From NCBI GenBank assembly GCA_026391435.1, contig JAPLEJ010000050.1, positions 38,912 through 102,911 on the forward strand: a DNA stretch of 64,000 bases. Reading direction: 5' to 3'. Shown here one piece after another: positions 51,662-60,891 of this stretch (position 1 is its first letter; each line of letters begins with the position of its first letter). Origin of the DNA: Bacteroidota bacterium. Lineage in GTDB: Bacteria; Bacteroidota; Bacteroidia; Chitinophagales; Chitinophagaceae. The position numbers were made by a program, and so were the translations under genes. The notes below the pieces were generated by a model. The model ran no database searches. It was given only the letters and a program-made list of their open reading frames with translations, and was not told where the DNA came from.

Positions 51662-52747
51662 ATGGGAGACTTAACAGAACAACAAAAAAAAGTAAACATT
51701 TTATTAAAAAAATCACCTTTGATTATTTCAGGACCTTGTAGTGCTGAAACAGAGGAGCAAGTGATGCAAACAGCTATTCGTTTAGCGGCCACAGGTAAAG
51801 TAGACATTATGCGTGCAGGTATCTGGAAACCAAGAACCCGTCCTGGAAGTTTTGAAGGGATTGGTACGAAGGGGTTGCCTTGGTTACAACAAGCTAAAAA
51901 AGAAACGGGTTTGCCTGTAGCTATTGAAGTAGCCACTGCAAAACAAGTGGAAGATGCTTTGCATTTTGATGTAGATGTTTTATGGGTTGGAGCGAGAACA
52001 ACAGTGAATCCTTTTAGTGTGCAAGAAATTGCAGACGCTTTAAAAGGAGTTAAAGTACCTGTGTTAATTAAAAACCCAATCAATCCTGATTTAGAATTAT
52101 GGATTGGCGGGATGGAGCGTATTGCAAAAGCAGGTATCGAAGAATTAGGTTTAATTCACCGTGGATTTAGTTCTTATGGAAATACGGAATTTAGAAATGC
52201 CCCTATGTGGCACTTAGCTATTGAAATGAAGCGCCGTTATCCAGGTATCCCAATGATTAATGATCCTTCCCATATTTGTGGTCGTCGTGATATTTTACAA
52301 GAAGTAGCACAACAAGCCATGGACTTAGATTTTGATGGGTTGATCATTGAATCGCATATTGATCCTGATAATGCTTGGAGTGATGCAAAACAACAAATTA
52401 CACCTGAAGTTTTAAAGGAAATGTTGAATGCCATTCGTTGGAGAAAGGAAGATGTCGCATCAGCTGAATACCATGCGGCATTGGAAAAATTACGTCAACA
52501 AATCAATCAATTGGATGACGAGTTATTACAAGTTTTATCTACTCGTATGAAAGTGGCTGAAAAAATTGGAGAATATAAAAAGAACAATGACATCACCATC
52601 TTGCAAACCAATCGTTGGAATGAAATTTTAGAACGCGCAGTAGGTAAAGGAAATAAAATAGGATTAAGCGAGGATTTTATTACAAAGTACATGGATGCTG
52701 TCCATATGGAAAGTATACAGCATCAAAATAAAGTAATGAATAACTAA
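51662..52747 (+). CDS. bifunctional DAHP synthase / chorismate mutase
   Basis: The 361-aa protein joins a type I-beta (KDSA-like) DAHP synthase (LIISGPCSAETEEQV, MRAGIWKPRTRPGSFEGIG, HICGRRDILQEV, GLIIESHIDPDNAWSDAKQQ) to a C-terminal AroQ chorismate mutase (about residues 265-355; LEKLRQQINQLDDELLQVL, RMKVAEKIGEYKKNNDI). It starts the shikimate pathway and provides the mutase needed by PheA and TyrA. The fusion is typical of Bacteroidetes. Fusion to the mutase may give feedback by prephenate, as known in similar enzymes. Confidence 0.94.
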   Translation: MGDLTEQQKKVNILLKKSPLIISGPCSAETEEQVMQTAIRLAATGKVDIMRAGIWKPRTRPGSFEGIGTKGLPWLQQAKKETGLPVAIEVATAKQVEDALHFDVDVLWVGARTTVNPFSVQEIADALKGVKVPVLIKNPINPDLELWIGGMERIAKAGIEELGLIHRGFSSYGNTEFRNAPMWHLAIEMKRRYPGIPMINDPSHICGRRDILQEVAQQAMDLDFDGLIIESHIDPDNAWSDAKQQITPEVLKEMLNAIRWRKEDVASAEYHAALEKLRQQINQLDDELLQVLSTRMKVAEKIGEYKKNNDITILQTNRWNEILERAVGKGNKIGLSEDFITKYMDAVHMESIQHQNKVMNN

Positions 52748-52779
52748 GTTTTTTTCCGACTTGACTAAAAATAAATAAG

Positions 52780-53802
52780 ATGAAAAACTGGAAAGTTAAA
52801 TTGTCTACAAGTACAGTGTCATTTATATTAGATGGCAGGTTTAGTGCTATTGATAAATTAGTCAATAAAGCCAATGCCTTTTATATTACCGATGAAAATG
52901 TATATGCATTACATCAAAATAAATTCAAAGGTAAAAAAACCATTGTATTCCCTTCGGGCGAAGAGCATAAACAACAAGCCACGGTCGACTTTATAGTGGA
53001 GGCGCTACTTAATTTAGGGGCTACCCGTGAAGCCCTATTAATTGGTGTAGGCGGTGGCGTTGTGACCGACATGGTTGGCTATGTAGCTGGCATTTATATG
53101 CGTGGGGTGCAAGTGGGTTTTGTGCCTACCACTATTTTAGCCATGGTGGATGCAAGTATTGGAGGTAAAAATGGTATTGACGTGGGGGTATATAAAAATA
53201 TGGTGGGATTAATTAGACAACCTTCTTTTTTATTATACGATCTTGATTTTTTACAAACCCTTCCTTCTCATCAATGGGAAAATGGGTTTGCTGAAATCAT
53301 CAAACACGCTGCGATCAAAGATGCTAAAATGATGAAGGCATTAGCCAGTCACGATTTAGCGTTTTACCAAAAAAATAAAAAAGAATTAGCTGCACTGATC
53401 CAAAAAAATGTGCAAATAAAAATGAAAGTGGTACAAAAAGATGAGTTTGAAAAAGGCGATCGAAAGTTGCTGAATTTTGGACACACTATTGGACATGCGA
53501 TCGAAAATCAGCATGCTTTATTACATGGTCATGCCATTAGTATTGGAATGGTGTATGCGGCTAAAATATCACAAGTGTTACAAGGTTTTAATGATACAGG
53601 ATTATTGGTTGCAACCTTAAAGCAATATGGATTGCCTACGAATATGCATTTTAATATTGAGCAAGCCATGCAAATAATGCAAAAGGATAAGAAGAAGGCA
53701 ACGGCAGGTATGCAATATGTAGTATTAAAAAAAATAGGGCAAGCTATGTATGAAACCATACCCATGAAATCATTAGAAAAATTAATCAAGTTATATTCTT
53801 AA
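52780..53802 (+). CDS. aroB: 3-dehydroquinate synthase
   Basis: The 340-aa NAD- and metal-dependent enzyme has VFPSGEEHKQ, GVGGGVVTDMVGYVAGIYMRG, TTILAMVDASIGGKNGIDV, ENGFAEIIKHAAI and the metal-binding NFGHTIGHAIEN with HGHAISIGM. All positions expected for AroB are present. It ends 1 bp before aroA. Confidence 0.96.
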   Translation: MKNWKVKLSTSTVSFILDGRFSAIDKLVNKANAFYITDENVYALHQNKFKGKKTIVFPSGEEHKQQATVDFIVEALLNLGATREALLIGVGGGVVTDMVGYVAGIYMRGVQVGFVPTTILAMVDASIGGKNGIDVGVYKNMVGLIRQPSFLLYDLDFLQTLPSHQWENGFAEIIKHAAIKDAKMMKALASHDLAFYQKNKKELAALIQKNVQIKMKVVQKDEFEKGDRKLLNFGHTIGHAIENQHALLHGHAISIGMVYAAKISQVLQGFNDTGLLVATLKQYGLPTNMHFNIEQAMQIMQKDKKKATAGMQYVVLKKIGQAMYETIPMKSLEKLIKLYS

Positions 53803-53803
53803 G

Positions 53804-55072
53804 ATGCGCGTGACTGTATATCCATCACATTTAAAAGGAGTCCAATTAGCTCCTGCAAGTAAAAGCAGTATGCAAAGGGCTTGTGCAGCTGCACTATTGC
53901 ATGTGGGTGAAACAGTGATTCATAATCCGGGTCATTCGAATGATGATATTGCAGCAATCGATGTAATACAAAAACTAGGTGCTGTTATTGAAAAAAATAA
54001 AGAGGGTATACATGTCCAATCATCTGGGGTAAAACCAATAGGTCCTGAAATGAATTGTGGGGAAAGTGGACTAGGTATTAGAATGTTTACTCCAATTGCA
54101 GCTTTATCCAATCAACCTATCCTAATTAATGGCAAAGGAAGTTTGGTCAAAAGACCGATGCATTTTTTTGATGACATTTTTCCAGCATTAGGCATACAAA
54201 TCAATTCAAACCAAGGATTTTTACCCATTCAAATTCAAGGACCATTACAAGCTGCCACTATCACAGTAGATGGGTCATTAAGTTCTCAGTTTTTAACTGG
54301 GTTATTAATGGCCTATGCTGCCAGTGATGCACATGAGTTTGAAATTAATGTATTGGATTTAAAAAGCAAACCCTATATCGATTTAACATTAGCAGTACTA
54401 AATGCTTTTGGATGGAATGTGGCACATAGAGATTATAAAAGTTTTCAATTTTTACCCCACGCGCCATTAAAAGCAAAAATCGAATATACAGTTGAAGGGG
54501 ATTGGAGTGGTGCTGCATTTTTATTAGTAGCAGGTGCCATTGCAGGCCCCATTATTGTAAAGGGGTTGCAGTTGAATTCAACACAAGCAGATAAAAAAGT
54601 ATTAGAGGCATTAAAAAATGCAAACGCAAATATTGAAATAAATGAGGATGAAATTAAAATAGGACCGAGTACATCATTAGCGGCTTTTCAGTTTGATGCA
54701 ACAGATTGCCCTGATTTATTTCCTCCCTTGGTCGCTTTAGCTTCGGTGTGTAAAGGGATTACGGAAATTAAAGGAGTAAATCGTTTGGCGCATAAAGAAA
54801 GTGATCGTGGGATAACCTTACAAATAGAGTTTGCTAAAATGGGTATTCGAATTGATTTAGAAGGGGACTTGATGAAAATACACGGTGGAACTGTAATTCA
54901 AGCATGTACCGTATTCTCACAACACGATCATAGAATTGCAATGGCTTGCGCAGTAGCCGCACTTTGTGCCAATGGCCCTATTGAAATAACAGAGGCAGAA
55001 GCGATTAATAAGTCCTATACCGATTTCTTTGAGCATCTTGAACAATTAGGTGCAAAAGTAGATATACAATAA
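53804..55072 (+). CDS. aroA: 3-phosphoshikimate 1-carboxyvinyltransferase (EPSP synthase)
   Basis: The 422-aa protein transfers enolpyruvate from PEP to shikimate-3-P. It carries PASKSSMQRACAAALL, NCGESGLGIRMFTPIAAL, DGSLSSQFLTGLLMA, VEGDWSGAAFLLVAGA, DCPDLFPPLVALA and LAHKESDRG. Several positions differ from enteric AroA: GESGLGIRMF replaces the usual GNAGTAMR segment, as seen in Bacteroidetes relatives. Confidence 0.93.
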   Translation: MRVTVYPSHLKGVQLAPASKSSMQRACAAALLHVGETVIHNPGHSNDDIAAIDVIQKLGAVIEKNKEGIHVQSSGVKPIGPEMNCGESGLGIRMFTPIAALSNQPILINGKGSLVKRPMHFFDDIFPALGIQINSNQGFLPIQIQGPLQAATITVDGSLSSQFLTGLLMAYAASDAHEFEINVLDLKSKPYIDLTLAVLNAFGWNVAHRDYKSFQFLPHAPLKAKIEYTVEGDWSGAAFLLVAGAIAGPIIVKGLQLNSTQADKKVLEALKNANANIEINEDEIKIGPSTSLAAFQFDATDCPDLFPPLVALASVCKGITEIKGVNRLAHKESDRGITLQIEFAKMGIRIDLEGDLMKIHGGTVIQACTVFSQHDHRIAMACAVAALCANGPIEITEAEAINKSYTDFFEHLEQLGAKVDIQ

Positions 55073-55103
55073 ATTTCTTACCTTGTAATATTGAATTAAA
55101 GAC

Positions 55104-56102
55104 ATGAACAAATTTGGAACTTTATTTACGGTGCAAATATTTGGAGAATCACATGGTGCATGTGTGGGTATTACCATTGATGGTTGTCCTGCAGGTTTGC
55201 CATTAAGTGCATCTGATTTTACAGAAGATATGGAGCGTCGAAAAGGCGGAAAACAAAAAGGAACCACTCCAAGACAGGAGGATGATATTCCTATTTTCAA
55301 GGCAGGACTATTTAATGACATCACAACAGGTGCGCCCATTATGATGTTATTTGAAAATAACAATACTAGGAGTGGAGACTATGAAAAACAAAGAGCAGTG
55401 CCACGTCCAGGACATGCGGATTTTACAGCCCATCATAAGTTTGGCGGGTTTGAGGATTACAGAGGAGGCGGGCATTTTAGTGGAAGACTAACAGCAGCTT
55501 TAGTTGGTGCAGGTGTTGTTGCAAAAAAATTATTAAATGGAGTTCAAGTAGCTTCTCATATTGTAAGTATTGGAGGAGAAGCAGATTTGGAAAAAGGCCT
55601 TCAAAGAGCCATTGACAATAAAGACAGTGTAGGAGGTATCGTAGAATGTATTGTGAAAGGACTTCCGATTGGATTGGGCGAACATTTTTTTAATTCAGTC
55701 GAATCTTTATTGAGTCATGCAGTGTTTTCCATACCTGCTATCAGGGGTATTGAATTTGGAACGGGTTTTGCTGCTGCCAACATGTTTGGAGTGGAGCACA
55801 ATGACGCCATTTTAGATGCTAGTGGAAAAACTAAAACCAACCATGCAGGTGGCGTAGTTGGCGGATATACTAATGGTAATGATCTTGTGTTTAGAATAGC
55901 TGTAAAACCTACCTCTTCTACACCAAAGGAGCAAATAACACTCAATTGGGAAACCAATGAGCAAGAAAATTTTTCCGTAAAAGGAAGACACGATTTATGC
56001 ATTGCACTTAGAGTACCGGTTGTCTTGGAAGCGGTGACTGCTATTGTCCTTGCTGATTTAATGTTAATCGATCAAAAAATTCCAAGAGTCATTAAAAATT
56101 AA
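55104..56102 (+). CDS. aroC: chorismate synthase
   Basis: The 332-aa FMN-dependent enzyme forms chorismate. The signatures FGESHGACVGITIDGCPAG, RPGHADFTAHHKFG, DYRGGGHFSGRLTAA and VGGYTNGNDLVFRIAVKPTS are present. The length is slightly short for the family but the ends look complete. It is followed 4 bp later by a DUF952 gene. Confidence 0.95.
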   Translation: MNKFGTLFTVQIFGESHGACVGITIDGCPAGLPLSASDFTEDMERRKGGKQKGTTPRQEDDIPIFKAGLFNDITTGAPIMMLFENNNTRSGDYEKQRAVPRPGHADFTAHHKFGGFEDYRGGGHFSGRLTAALVGAGVVAKKLLNGVQVASHIVSIGGEADLEKGLQRAIDNKDSVGGIVECIVKGLPIGLGEHFFNSVESLLSHAVFSIPAIRGIEFGTGFAAANMFGVEHNDAILDASGKTKTNHAGGVVGGYTNGNDLVFRIAVKPTSSTPKEQITLNWETNEQENFSVKGRHDLCIALRVPVVLEAVTAIVLADLMLIDQKIPRVIKN

Positions 56103-56106
56103 ATTT

Positions 56107-56415
56107 ATGGAAAGCGAATACATATATCATGTTACTACTCTGAAAGAGTGGGAGCAAGCAAAATTAAACAATGAATACCTCCCTCTGAATTATGAGCAGG
56201 ATGGTTTTATTCATTGCTCTATAGAAAGACAAATCTCAGGAGTATTAGATCGATTTTATGAAGGTCAAAAAGGATTGGTAAAACTTAAGATTGAAAAATC
56301 TAAAGTGCAAAGGCCTGTATTATTTGAATTAGCGCACGATATGAATGAGTTATTCCCGCATATTTACGGCTCACTTAATATCGATTCAGTGGTGGAAGTA
56401 ATCACATTGTCATAA
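56107..56415 (+). CDS. DUF952 family protein
   Basis: The 102-aa protein starts ESEYIYHVTTLKEWEQAK and has the family's DGFIHCSIERQISGVLDRFY and a C-terminal FPHIYGSLNIDSVVEV. DUF952 proteins resemble glutathione S-transferase- or ADP-ribosyl-like small folds, but no activity is established. It is the second-to-last gene of the aromatic operon by position and may be co-transcribed by chance. Confidence 0.85.
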   Translation: MESEYIYHVTTLKEWEQAKLNNEYLPLNYEQDGFIHCSIERQISGVLDRFYEGQKGLVKLKIEKSKVQRPVLFELAHDMNELFPHIYGSLNIDSVVEVITLS

Positions 56416-56419
56416 TCTA

Positions 56420-56911
56420 ATGCGATCTTTATCCATTTTGGGATTTTTATTTTATTTAGCATTGCCTATCCATTTAAGGGCGCAAGAAATTTATCCCAAT
56501 ACTTTAACCAATGCCAATTTTTTGGACAGCGTTAATATAAAACGCTATAAATATTTTATTGGTCGTTCTCGCATCAAGATTGAAATAAATCGAATTACAG
56601 GGATTGCTAGTTTTTACAGTACCAATTTGACAGGCACTTTGACTGCTACAGGTGAAATTTTCAAGAATATAAAATTGACGGCCGCTTGTAATCTATTCAA
56701 GTTAAATACTTTAGTAAGGGTCACCAATCTACGAAATGGGGCTTATGTCGTTGTGCGGATTAATGACCGAATGCACCCAAATATGCTAAAAAAAGGGAGA
56801 GTGATAGATTTAAGTCAGGCAGCAGCTAAAAAATTGATTCTCAATACAAAAGGGATCGTAAAAGTGACCGTAGAAGCCATTGGGTATTCAAAAATTACGC
56901 CCAAAGCCTAA
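56420..56911 (+). CDS. rlpA: RlpA-like septal ring lytic transglycosylase-type protein
   Basis: The 163-aa protein has a signal peptide (ending HLRAQ) and a double-psi beta-barrel domain: GIASFYSTNLTGTLTATGEIF, KLTAACNLFKLNTLVRVTNL, and VVVRINDRMHPNMLKKGRVIDL. These match RlpA, which in some bacteria cuts peptidoglycan stripped of stem peptides. The usual His in the TAAH position is Cys (TAACN), so activity is uncertain. It lacks a SPOR domain. Confidence 0.85.
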   Translation: MRSLSILGFLFYLALPIHLRAQEIYPNTLTNANFLDSVNIKRYKYFIGRSRIKIEINRITGIASFYSTNLTGTLTATGEIFKNIKLTAACNLFKLNTLVRVTNLRNGAYVVVRINDRMHPNMLKKGRVIDLSQAAAKKLILNTKGIVKVTVEAIGYSKITPKA

Positions 56912-56933
56912 GAAAAGGGCTATCTATAAATTA

Positions 56934-56965
56934 TTTCAATATTTCGGCTTTTAGAACTAAATTTG
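56934..56965 (+). promoter_or_regulatory. candidate promoter for the OmpA-like gene
   Basis: TTTC (56934-56937), 20 bp, then TAAATTTG (56958-56965) fit the Bacteroidetes promoter apart from one base of the -33 element. The -7 box lies 24 bp before the ATG at 56990. Confidence 0.5.
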
Positions 56966-56989
56966 TATAAATATTAACTATTTAATACC

Positions 56990-58342
56990 ATGAAAAAAAT
57001 ACTATTTTCTCTAGTCGTCTTAACATTTGCAAGTTCACTTTTTGCACAAACAGAGGACAATGTGAAAAAACCATCTCTTGCTTTAAGAGTTTCTGCTTTT
57101 GATTTTACAACAGCAAAAAACATTCAAGTTAATACACTTGGAGGTGTATATAATAATAGGTCTTGGGCAAGTTCCGATAAATTACACAAAAGTATTGGTG
57201 TTCAATATTTTAAAGGAATTACAAGTAAAGTGGATTTGATGATCAACCTTGATTTTGCTGTATTGGCATATCCATATGATTCAACATTAGGACTTAAAAC
57301 AGCATGGCCTTCACCCCAAGGTCTAGAAACGGAGAAATTATATACTGCAATAGATGCTAATTTAAACTTTAAGTTATTACCAGACGACTATAGTGTTGTT
57401 CCTTATCTTACTGCTGGTCTTGGTGTAGGTAATTTTGTGAGCAATTATATGGCTTATGCTCCGATAGGATTGGGCTTACAAATTAAAGCGAAACATGGTT
57501 CATTTATCAATATCAATAGTACTTTTAGAATGGAGATGTCTCATATTTCAACACCACATTTGAATCATGGCATCAGTTATTCATTCCCATTGAAAGCAAA
57601 GGATAAAAAACCTGTGGTTTTACCTCCTCCACCTCCGCCAGCTGATACGGATAATGATGGAGTGATTGATGAAAATGACAAATGTCCTACAGTAGCAGGT
57701 TTAGCAAAATATGGTGGTTGCCCAATTCCAGATACCGATAAAGATGGTATCAATGATGAGCAAGATAAATGTCCTACAGTAGCAGGTTTAGCAAAATATG
57801 GTGGTTGCCCAATTCCAGATACAGATAAAGATGGTATCAATGATGAGCAAGACAAATGTCCAACTGTGGCAGGCTTAGCTCGTTATAATGGATGTCCAAT
57901 ACCTGACACAGATAAAGATGGTATCAATGATGAAGTTGATGCTTGTCCTACAGAAGCAGGTATTAGCGCAAATCATGGCTGTCCAGATGTTCAACCTATT
58001 TTAAATCAGGCAGCTTCAGATTTAAAATTTGTAACGGGTAAATCTAATTTAACTAAAAAGCAATTAGCAGGCATAAGCAATGTCATTATGATGTTAAATA
58101 AATATACAAATGTGAACATAGCGATTGGTGGTCATACAGATAATACTGGTGCTGAAAGAATAAATACTAAATTATCTATCAATAGAGCATCTACAGTAGC
58201 TAAATTCCTGACTAAAAATGGTGTTAAGGCAAATCGTTTCACTACTAGTGGATACGCTTTTTCTAAACCTGTTGCTGACAATAAAACAAAAGCAGGTAGG
58301 GCACAAAATAGAAGAGTTGAATTAACTGCAGTATACAACTAA
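56990..58342 (+). CDS. OmpA-family outer membrane protein with thrombospondin type-3 repeats
   Basis: The 450-aa protein has a signal peptide (ending SLFAQ), an N-terminal beta-barrel domain (about residues 25-205), a Pro-rich link (LPPPPPPADTDNDG), four calcium-binding TSP3-like repeats of 29 aa and a C-terminal OmpA domain (GGHTDNTGAERINTKLSINR, AGRAQNRRVELTA) that binds peptidoglycan. It ties the outer membrane to the wall. The promoter and bidirectional terminator suggest a monocistronic, well-expressed gene. Confidence 0.92.
   Translation: MKKILFSLVVLTFASSLFAQTEDNVKKPSLALRVSAFDFTTAKNIQVNTLGGVYNNRSWASSDKLHKSIGVQYFKGITSKVDLMINLDFAVLAYPYDSTLGLKTAWPSPQGLETEKLYTAIDANLNFKLLPDDYSVVPYLTAGLGVGNFVSNYMAYAPIGLGLQIKAKHGSFININSTFRMEMSHISTPHLNHGISYSFPLKAKDKKPVVLPPPPPPADTDNDGVIDENDKCPTVAGLAKYGGCPIPDTDKDGINDEQDKCPTVAGLAKYGGCPIPDTDKDGINDEQDKCPTVAGLARYNGCPIPDTDKDGINDEVDACPTEAGISANHGCPDVQPILNQAASDLKFVTGKSNLTKKQLAGISNVIMMLNKYTNVNIAIGGHTDNTGAERINTKLSINRASTVAKFLTKNGVKANRFTTSGYAFSKPVADNKTKAGRAQNRRVELTAVYN
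57644..57985 (+). repeat. 87-bp tandem repeats encoding TSP3 units
   Basis: Four units start at 57644, 57731, 57818 and 57905, each about 87 bp (29 codons, DTDKDGINDEQDKCPTVAGL core). Units 2 and 3 are almost identical at the DNA level, and units 1 and 4 more diverged, which points to recent duplication or gene conversion. Confidence 0.93.
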
Positions 58343-58356
58343 GTATATACTTAGTT
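58337..58356. repeat. 20-bp perfect palindrome over the OmpA stop codon
   Basis: AACTAAGTATATACTTAGTT includes the TAA stop (58340-58342). It precedes the main terminator by 6 bp and could form a small extra hairpin. Confidence 0.6.
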
Positions 58357-58362
58357 AAATAT

Positions 58363-58400
58363 AAAAAAGATCCCCTCGAGAAATCGAGGGGATCTTTTTT
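58363..58400. terminator. bidirectional terminator between the ompA-like gene and priA
   Basis: AAAAAAGATCCCCTCGA, loop GAAA, then TCGAGGGGATCTTTTTT is a perfect 17-bp inverted repeat with A- and T-tracts, between convergent genes. Confidence 0.95.
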
Positions 58401-58434
58401 ATAGGCAGTATATAAACCCAATAGGAGGTTGTTT

Positions 58435-60870
58435 TTAGTTAGGGTCGATATCAATAACAATTTGAACCGATTTGTATCTCGGGTGAACTTGTATTAATCG
58501 AATAAAGTGAAGTAGCTGTTGCTTTGCTAATTTTAGTTGCTGTGGTTGTCTTGAAATTTTTACTGACAACTCCCAGATGTATTTATTTCGCACACGATTC
58601 ACATTAGGTTGCGCGGGACCAAGTACTGTTTTTTGAATCGCAGGGCCTAAGGATTGATAAAAATGAAGGGAGGCTTCCTCTGCAATATTATTTTCGGGAT
58701 GCTTAAAAAGAATACTCATTAATCTGCTAAACGGAGGGTAAGCAAAATGTTTTCTATTTTGAATTTCAAATTGATAAAAAGCAAAGTAGTCATGTGCTTT
58801 TACAAACTGAACAATAGGATGTTGTGTTTGACTCACTTGCATGATTACTTTTCCATTGTCATTTTTTCGACCAGCTCTACCACTTACTTGTTCCATCATT
58901 TGGAATGCCCTTTCATTGACTCTGTAATGATTAAAGTTGAGTAAACTGTCTGCATCTACAATACCTACTAAATCTACATTTTCAAAGTCTAATCCTTTTA
59001 CTACCATTTGAGTCCCTACTAGAATATCAATTTGTTTTTGTTCAAATTGTTGAATTAAAGAATCGTGTTCATTTTTCCCTTTTACATTGTCAAAATCCAT
59101 TCGGGCGATATGCACTCCAGGAAGTGATTGAGTCAATTTTTCTTCAATTTGCTCAGTCCCAAAACTTTTTTGCTTAAAGCTTGTTTTGCCACAGGCTTCA
59201 CAAGTATTCACAATAGGGTAGCCAGTACCGCAGTAATGGCAGGATAGTATATTTTTTGCTTTGTGATAGGTGAGGGTAACATCACAATGTTTACAATGCG
59301 GTATCCAACCACAGGTGTCACATATAAAGTAGGGGGCGTAGCCTCTTCTATTTTGAAATAAAATCACCTGTTTTTTATTTTCAATCGTTTTTCTAATTTC
59401 TGCTAATAAAGTGGGCGTTAAAATAGTTTGTTGTGCTGTTTGTTTTTTAGTGTCCACTAATTCAATCTTGGGAAGGCCAGCTTGACTAAAACGCTCATTT
59501 AAATAAGTGTATCCAAATTTTTTATGTTCTGCATTATAAAAAGTCTCTACCGAAGGGGTCGCAGAGCCTAAAATTACTTTTGCATTAATTTGGTTTGCAT
59601 AATAGATCGCAGTATCTCGTGCCTGGTACCTAGGCGCAGGCTCTTGTTGCTTATAAGAGGCATCATGCTCTTCGTCAATTACGATTAAGGATAAGTTTTT
59701 ATAAGGTAAAAACAAAGCAGATCTGGCGCCTAAGACAATTTTAATTTCTCCTGACTTTACTTTGTTCCAAATTTCAACGCGTTCATTTGGATTAAATTTT
59801 GAATGATAGATAGCCACAGCACCACCAAAATATTGCTTTAATCGACGAATCATTTGTGCTGTTAAAGCAATCTCAGGCAGCATGTATAAAGCCTGTTTGT
59901 TTTGCTTTATTATATCTTGAATAAGGTTAACATATATTTGTGTTTTACCACTTCCAGTCACACCATGTAAAAGACATACATTTTGTTTTTCTAATTGTGA
60001 TTGTATGTCTTGGAGCGTTATTTTTTGTTGCTCAGTTAGGGTATGTAATTGGCTATTACCCTTTGTTAAATCAACAGCCAATCGGTCTGTTTTCCTTTTT
60101 TCTGCTATTAATACGCCTTTATCTATGAGGGCCTTTAATTGAGCATGCGAGCTATTGGCTTTGTCTAGAATTGACTTTTGTTTTACATCCCCTTCTGTTT
60201 TTTGATAATGTAAAAATGCCAATAATAAATCAAGTTGCTTAGGGGCTCTAGTCCATTCATTTAATAGTTTTTCTAGTGCCAATTCATTTTGGTAGTTAGG
60301 GTGTAATAAAAGGAAGGTTTCCATCTTGGAACTGAATTTATCCTTCATCGTTTCTTGCACCATACAAATTCCCTTTTGAATCAATTTATTGATTACTGGG
60401 TATACCGATTTTTTATTCAAAAGTTTTTGAATCTCTATTAAACTTAGTTGTTTTTTAATTTCTAAGGCTTCAGAAATAATATATTCCGAATCTGATAAAT
60501 TTTTTATATCAATGGAGGCGTCATCTAGTAATATGAAAATACTTTCACTTGAATTTTTTAAATGGCTAGGAATAGCAGCTTGCATGACTTCACCTTCGGA
60601 ACACATATAATATTCGGCCATCCATTCCCACAATTTTAATTGATGTTCGAATACAATAGGTGCTTCATCTAAAATGGCCACTATAGGTTTTGGATTAAAA
60701 CCATCTGGTTTTTGATCGCTTAATTTTTTTATAATCCCAGCATATCTTTTATTAGCGCCTAGCATTACTTCCACACGCATACCAATGAGCACCTCGGACT
60801 TCATTTCTTCGGGGATACTCCAAGTGTAGTTTTTTGGAAGGGATAAGGGTATGATGATTTCTGCGTACAT
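58435..60870 (-). CDS. priA: primosomal protein N' (replication restart helicase)
   Basis: The 811-aa helicase reloads the replisome at stalled forks. It has an N-terminal DNA-binding domain (PLSLPKNYTWSIPEEM), Walker A (LLHGVTGSGKTQIYVNLI), DEEH box (VIDEEHDASYKQQ), and four CxxC zinc motifs (CDTC, CKHC, CHYC and CEAC). Motifs V/VI include VGTQMVVKGLDFENV and QVSGRAGR. The length fits the family. Confidence 0.96.
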   Translation of the reverse strand: MYAEIIIPLSLPKNYTWSIPEEMKSEVLIGMRVEVMLGANKRYAGIIKKLSDQKPDGFNPKPIVAILDEAPIVFEHQLKLWEWMAEYYMCSEGEVMQAAIPSHLKNSSESIFILLDDASIDIKNLSDSEYIISEALEIKKQLSLIEIQKLLNKKSVYPVINKLIQKGICMVQETMKDKFSSKMETFLLLHPNYQNELALEKLLNEWTRAPKQLDLLLAFLHYQKTEGDVKQKSILDKANSSHAQLKALIDKGVLIAEKRKTDRLAVDLTKGNSQLHTLTEQQKITLQDIQSQLEKQNVCLLHGVTGSGKTQIYVNLIQDIIKQNKQALYMLPEIALTAQMIRRLKQYFGGAVAIYHSKFNPNERVEIWNKVKSGEIKIVLGARSALFLPYKNLSLIVIDEEHDASYKQQEPAPRYQARDTAIYYANQINAKVILGSATPSVETFYNAEHKKFGYTYLNERFSQAGLPKIELVDTKKQTAQQTILTPTLLAEIRKTIENKKQVILFQNRRGYAPYFICDTCGWIPHCKHCDVTLTYHKAKNILSCHYCGTGYPIVNTCEACGKTSFKQKSFGTEQIEEKLTQSLPGVHIARMDFDNVKGKNEHDSLIQQFEQKQIDILVGTQMVVKGLDFENVDLVGIVDADSLLNFNHYRVNERAFQMMEQVSGRAGRKNDNGKVIMQVSQTQHPIVQFVKAHDYFAFYQFEIQNRKHFAYPPFSRLMSILFKHPENNIAEEASLHFYQSLGPAIQKTVLGPAQPNVNRVRNKYIWELSVKISRQPQQLKLAKQQLLHFIRLIQVHPRYKSVQIVIDIDPN

Positions 60871-60891
60871 AATGGCGATTACAAAAATACG

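Noticed and set aside
51646-52083. 145-aa minus-strand ORF inside the DAHP synthase gene
   Set aside because: Fully antisense to conserved DAHP synthase motifs with no domain of its own.
57644-57985. CRISPR-like or non-coding repeat array
   Set aside because: The repeats are in frame in an OmpA-type protein and encode calcium-binding TSP3 units; there are no spacers.
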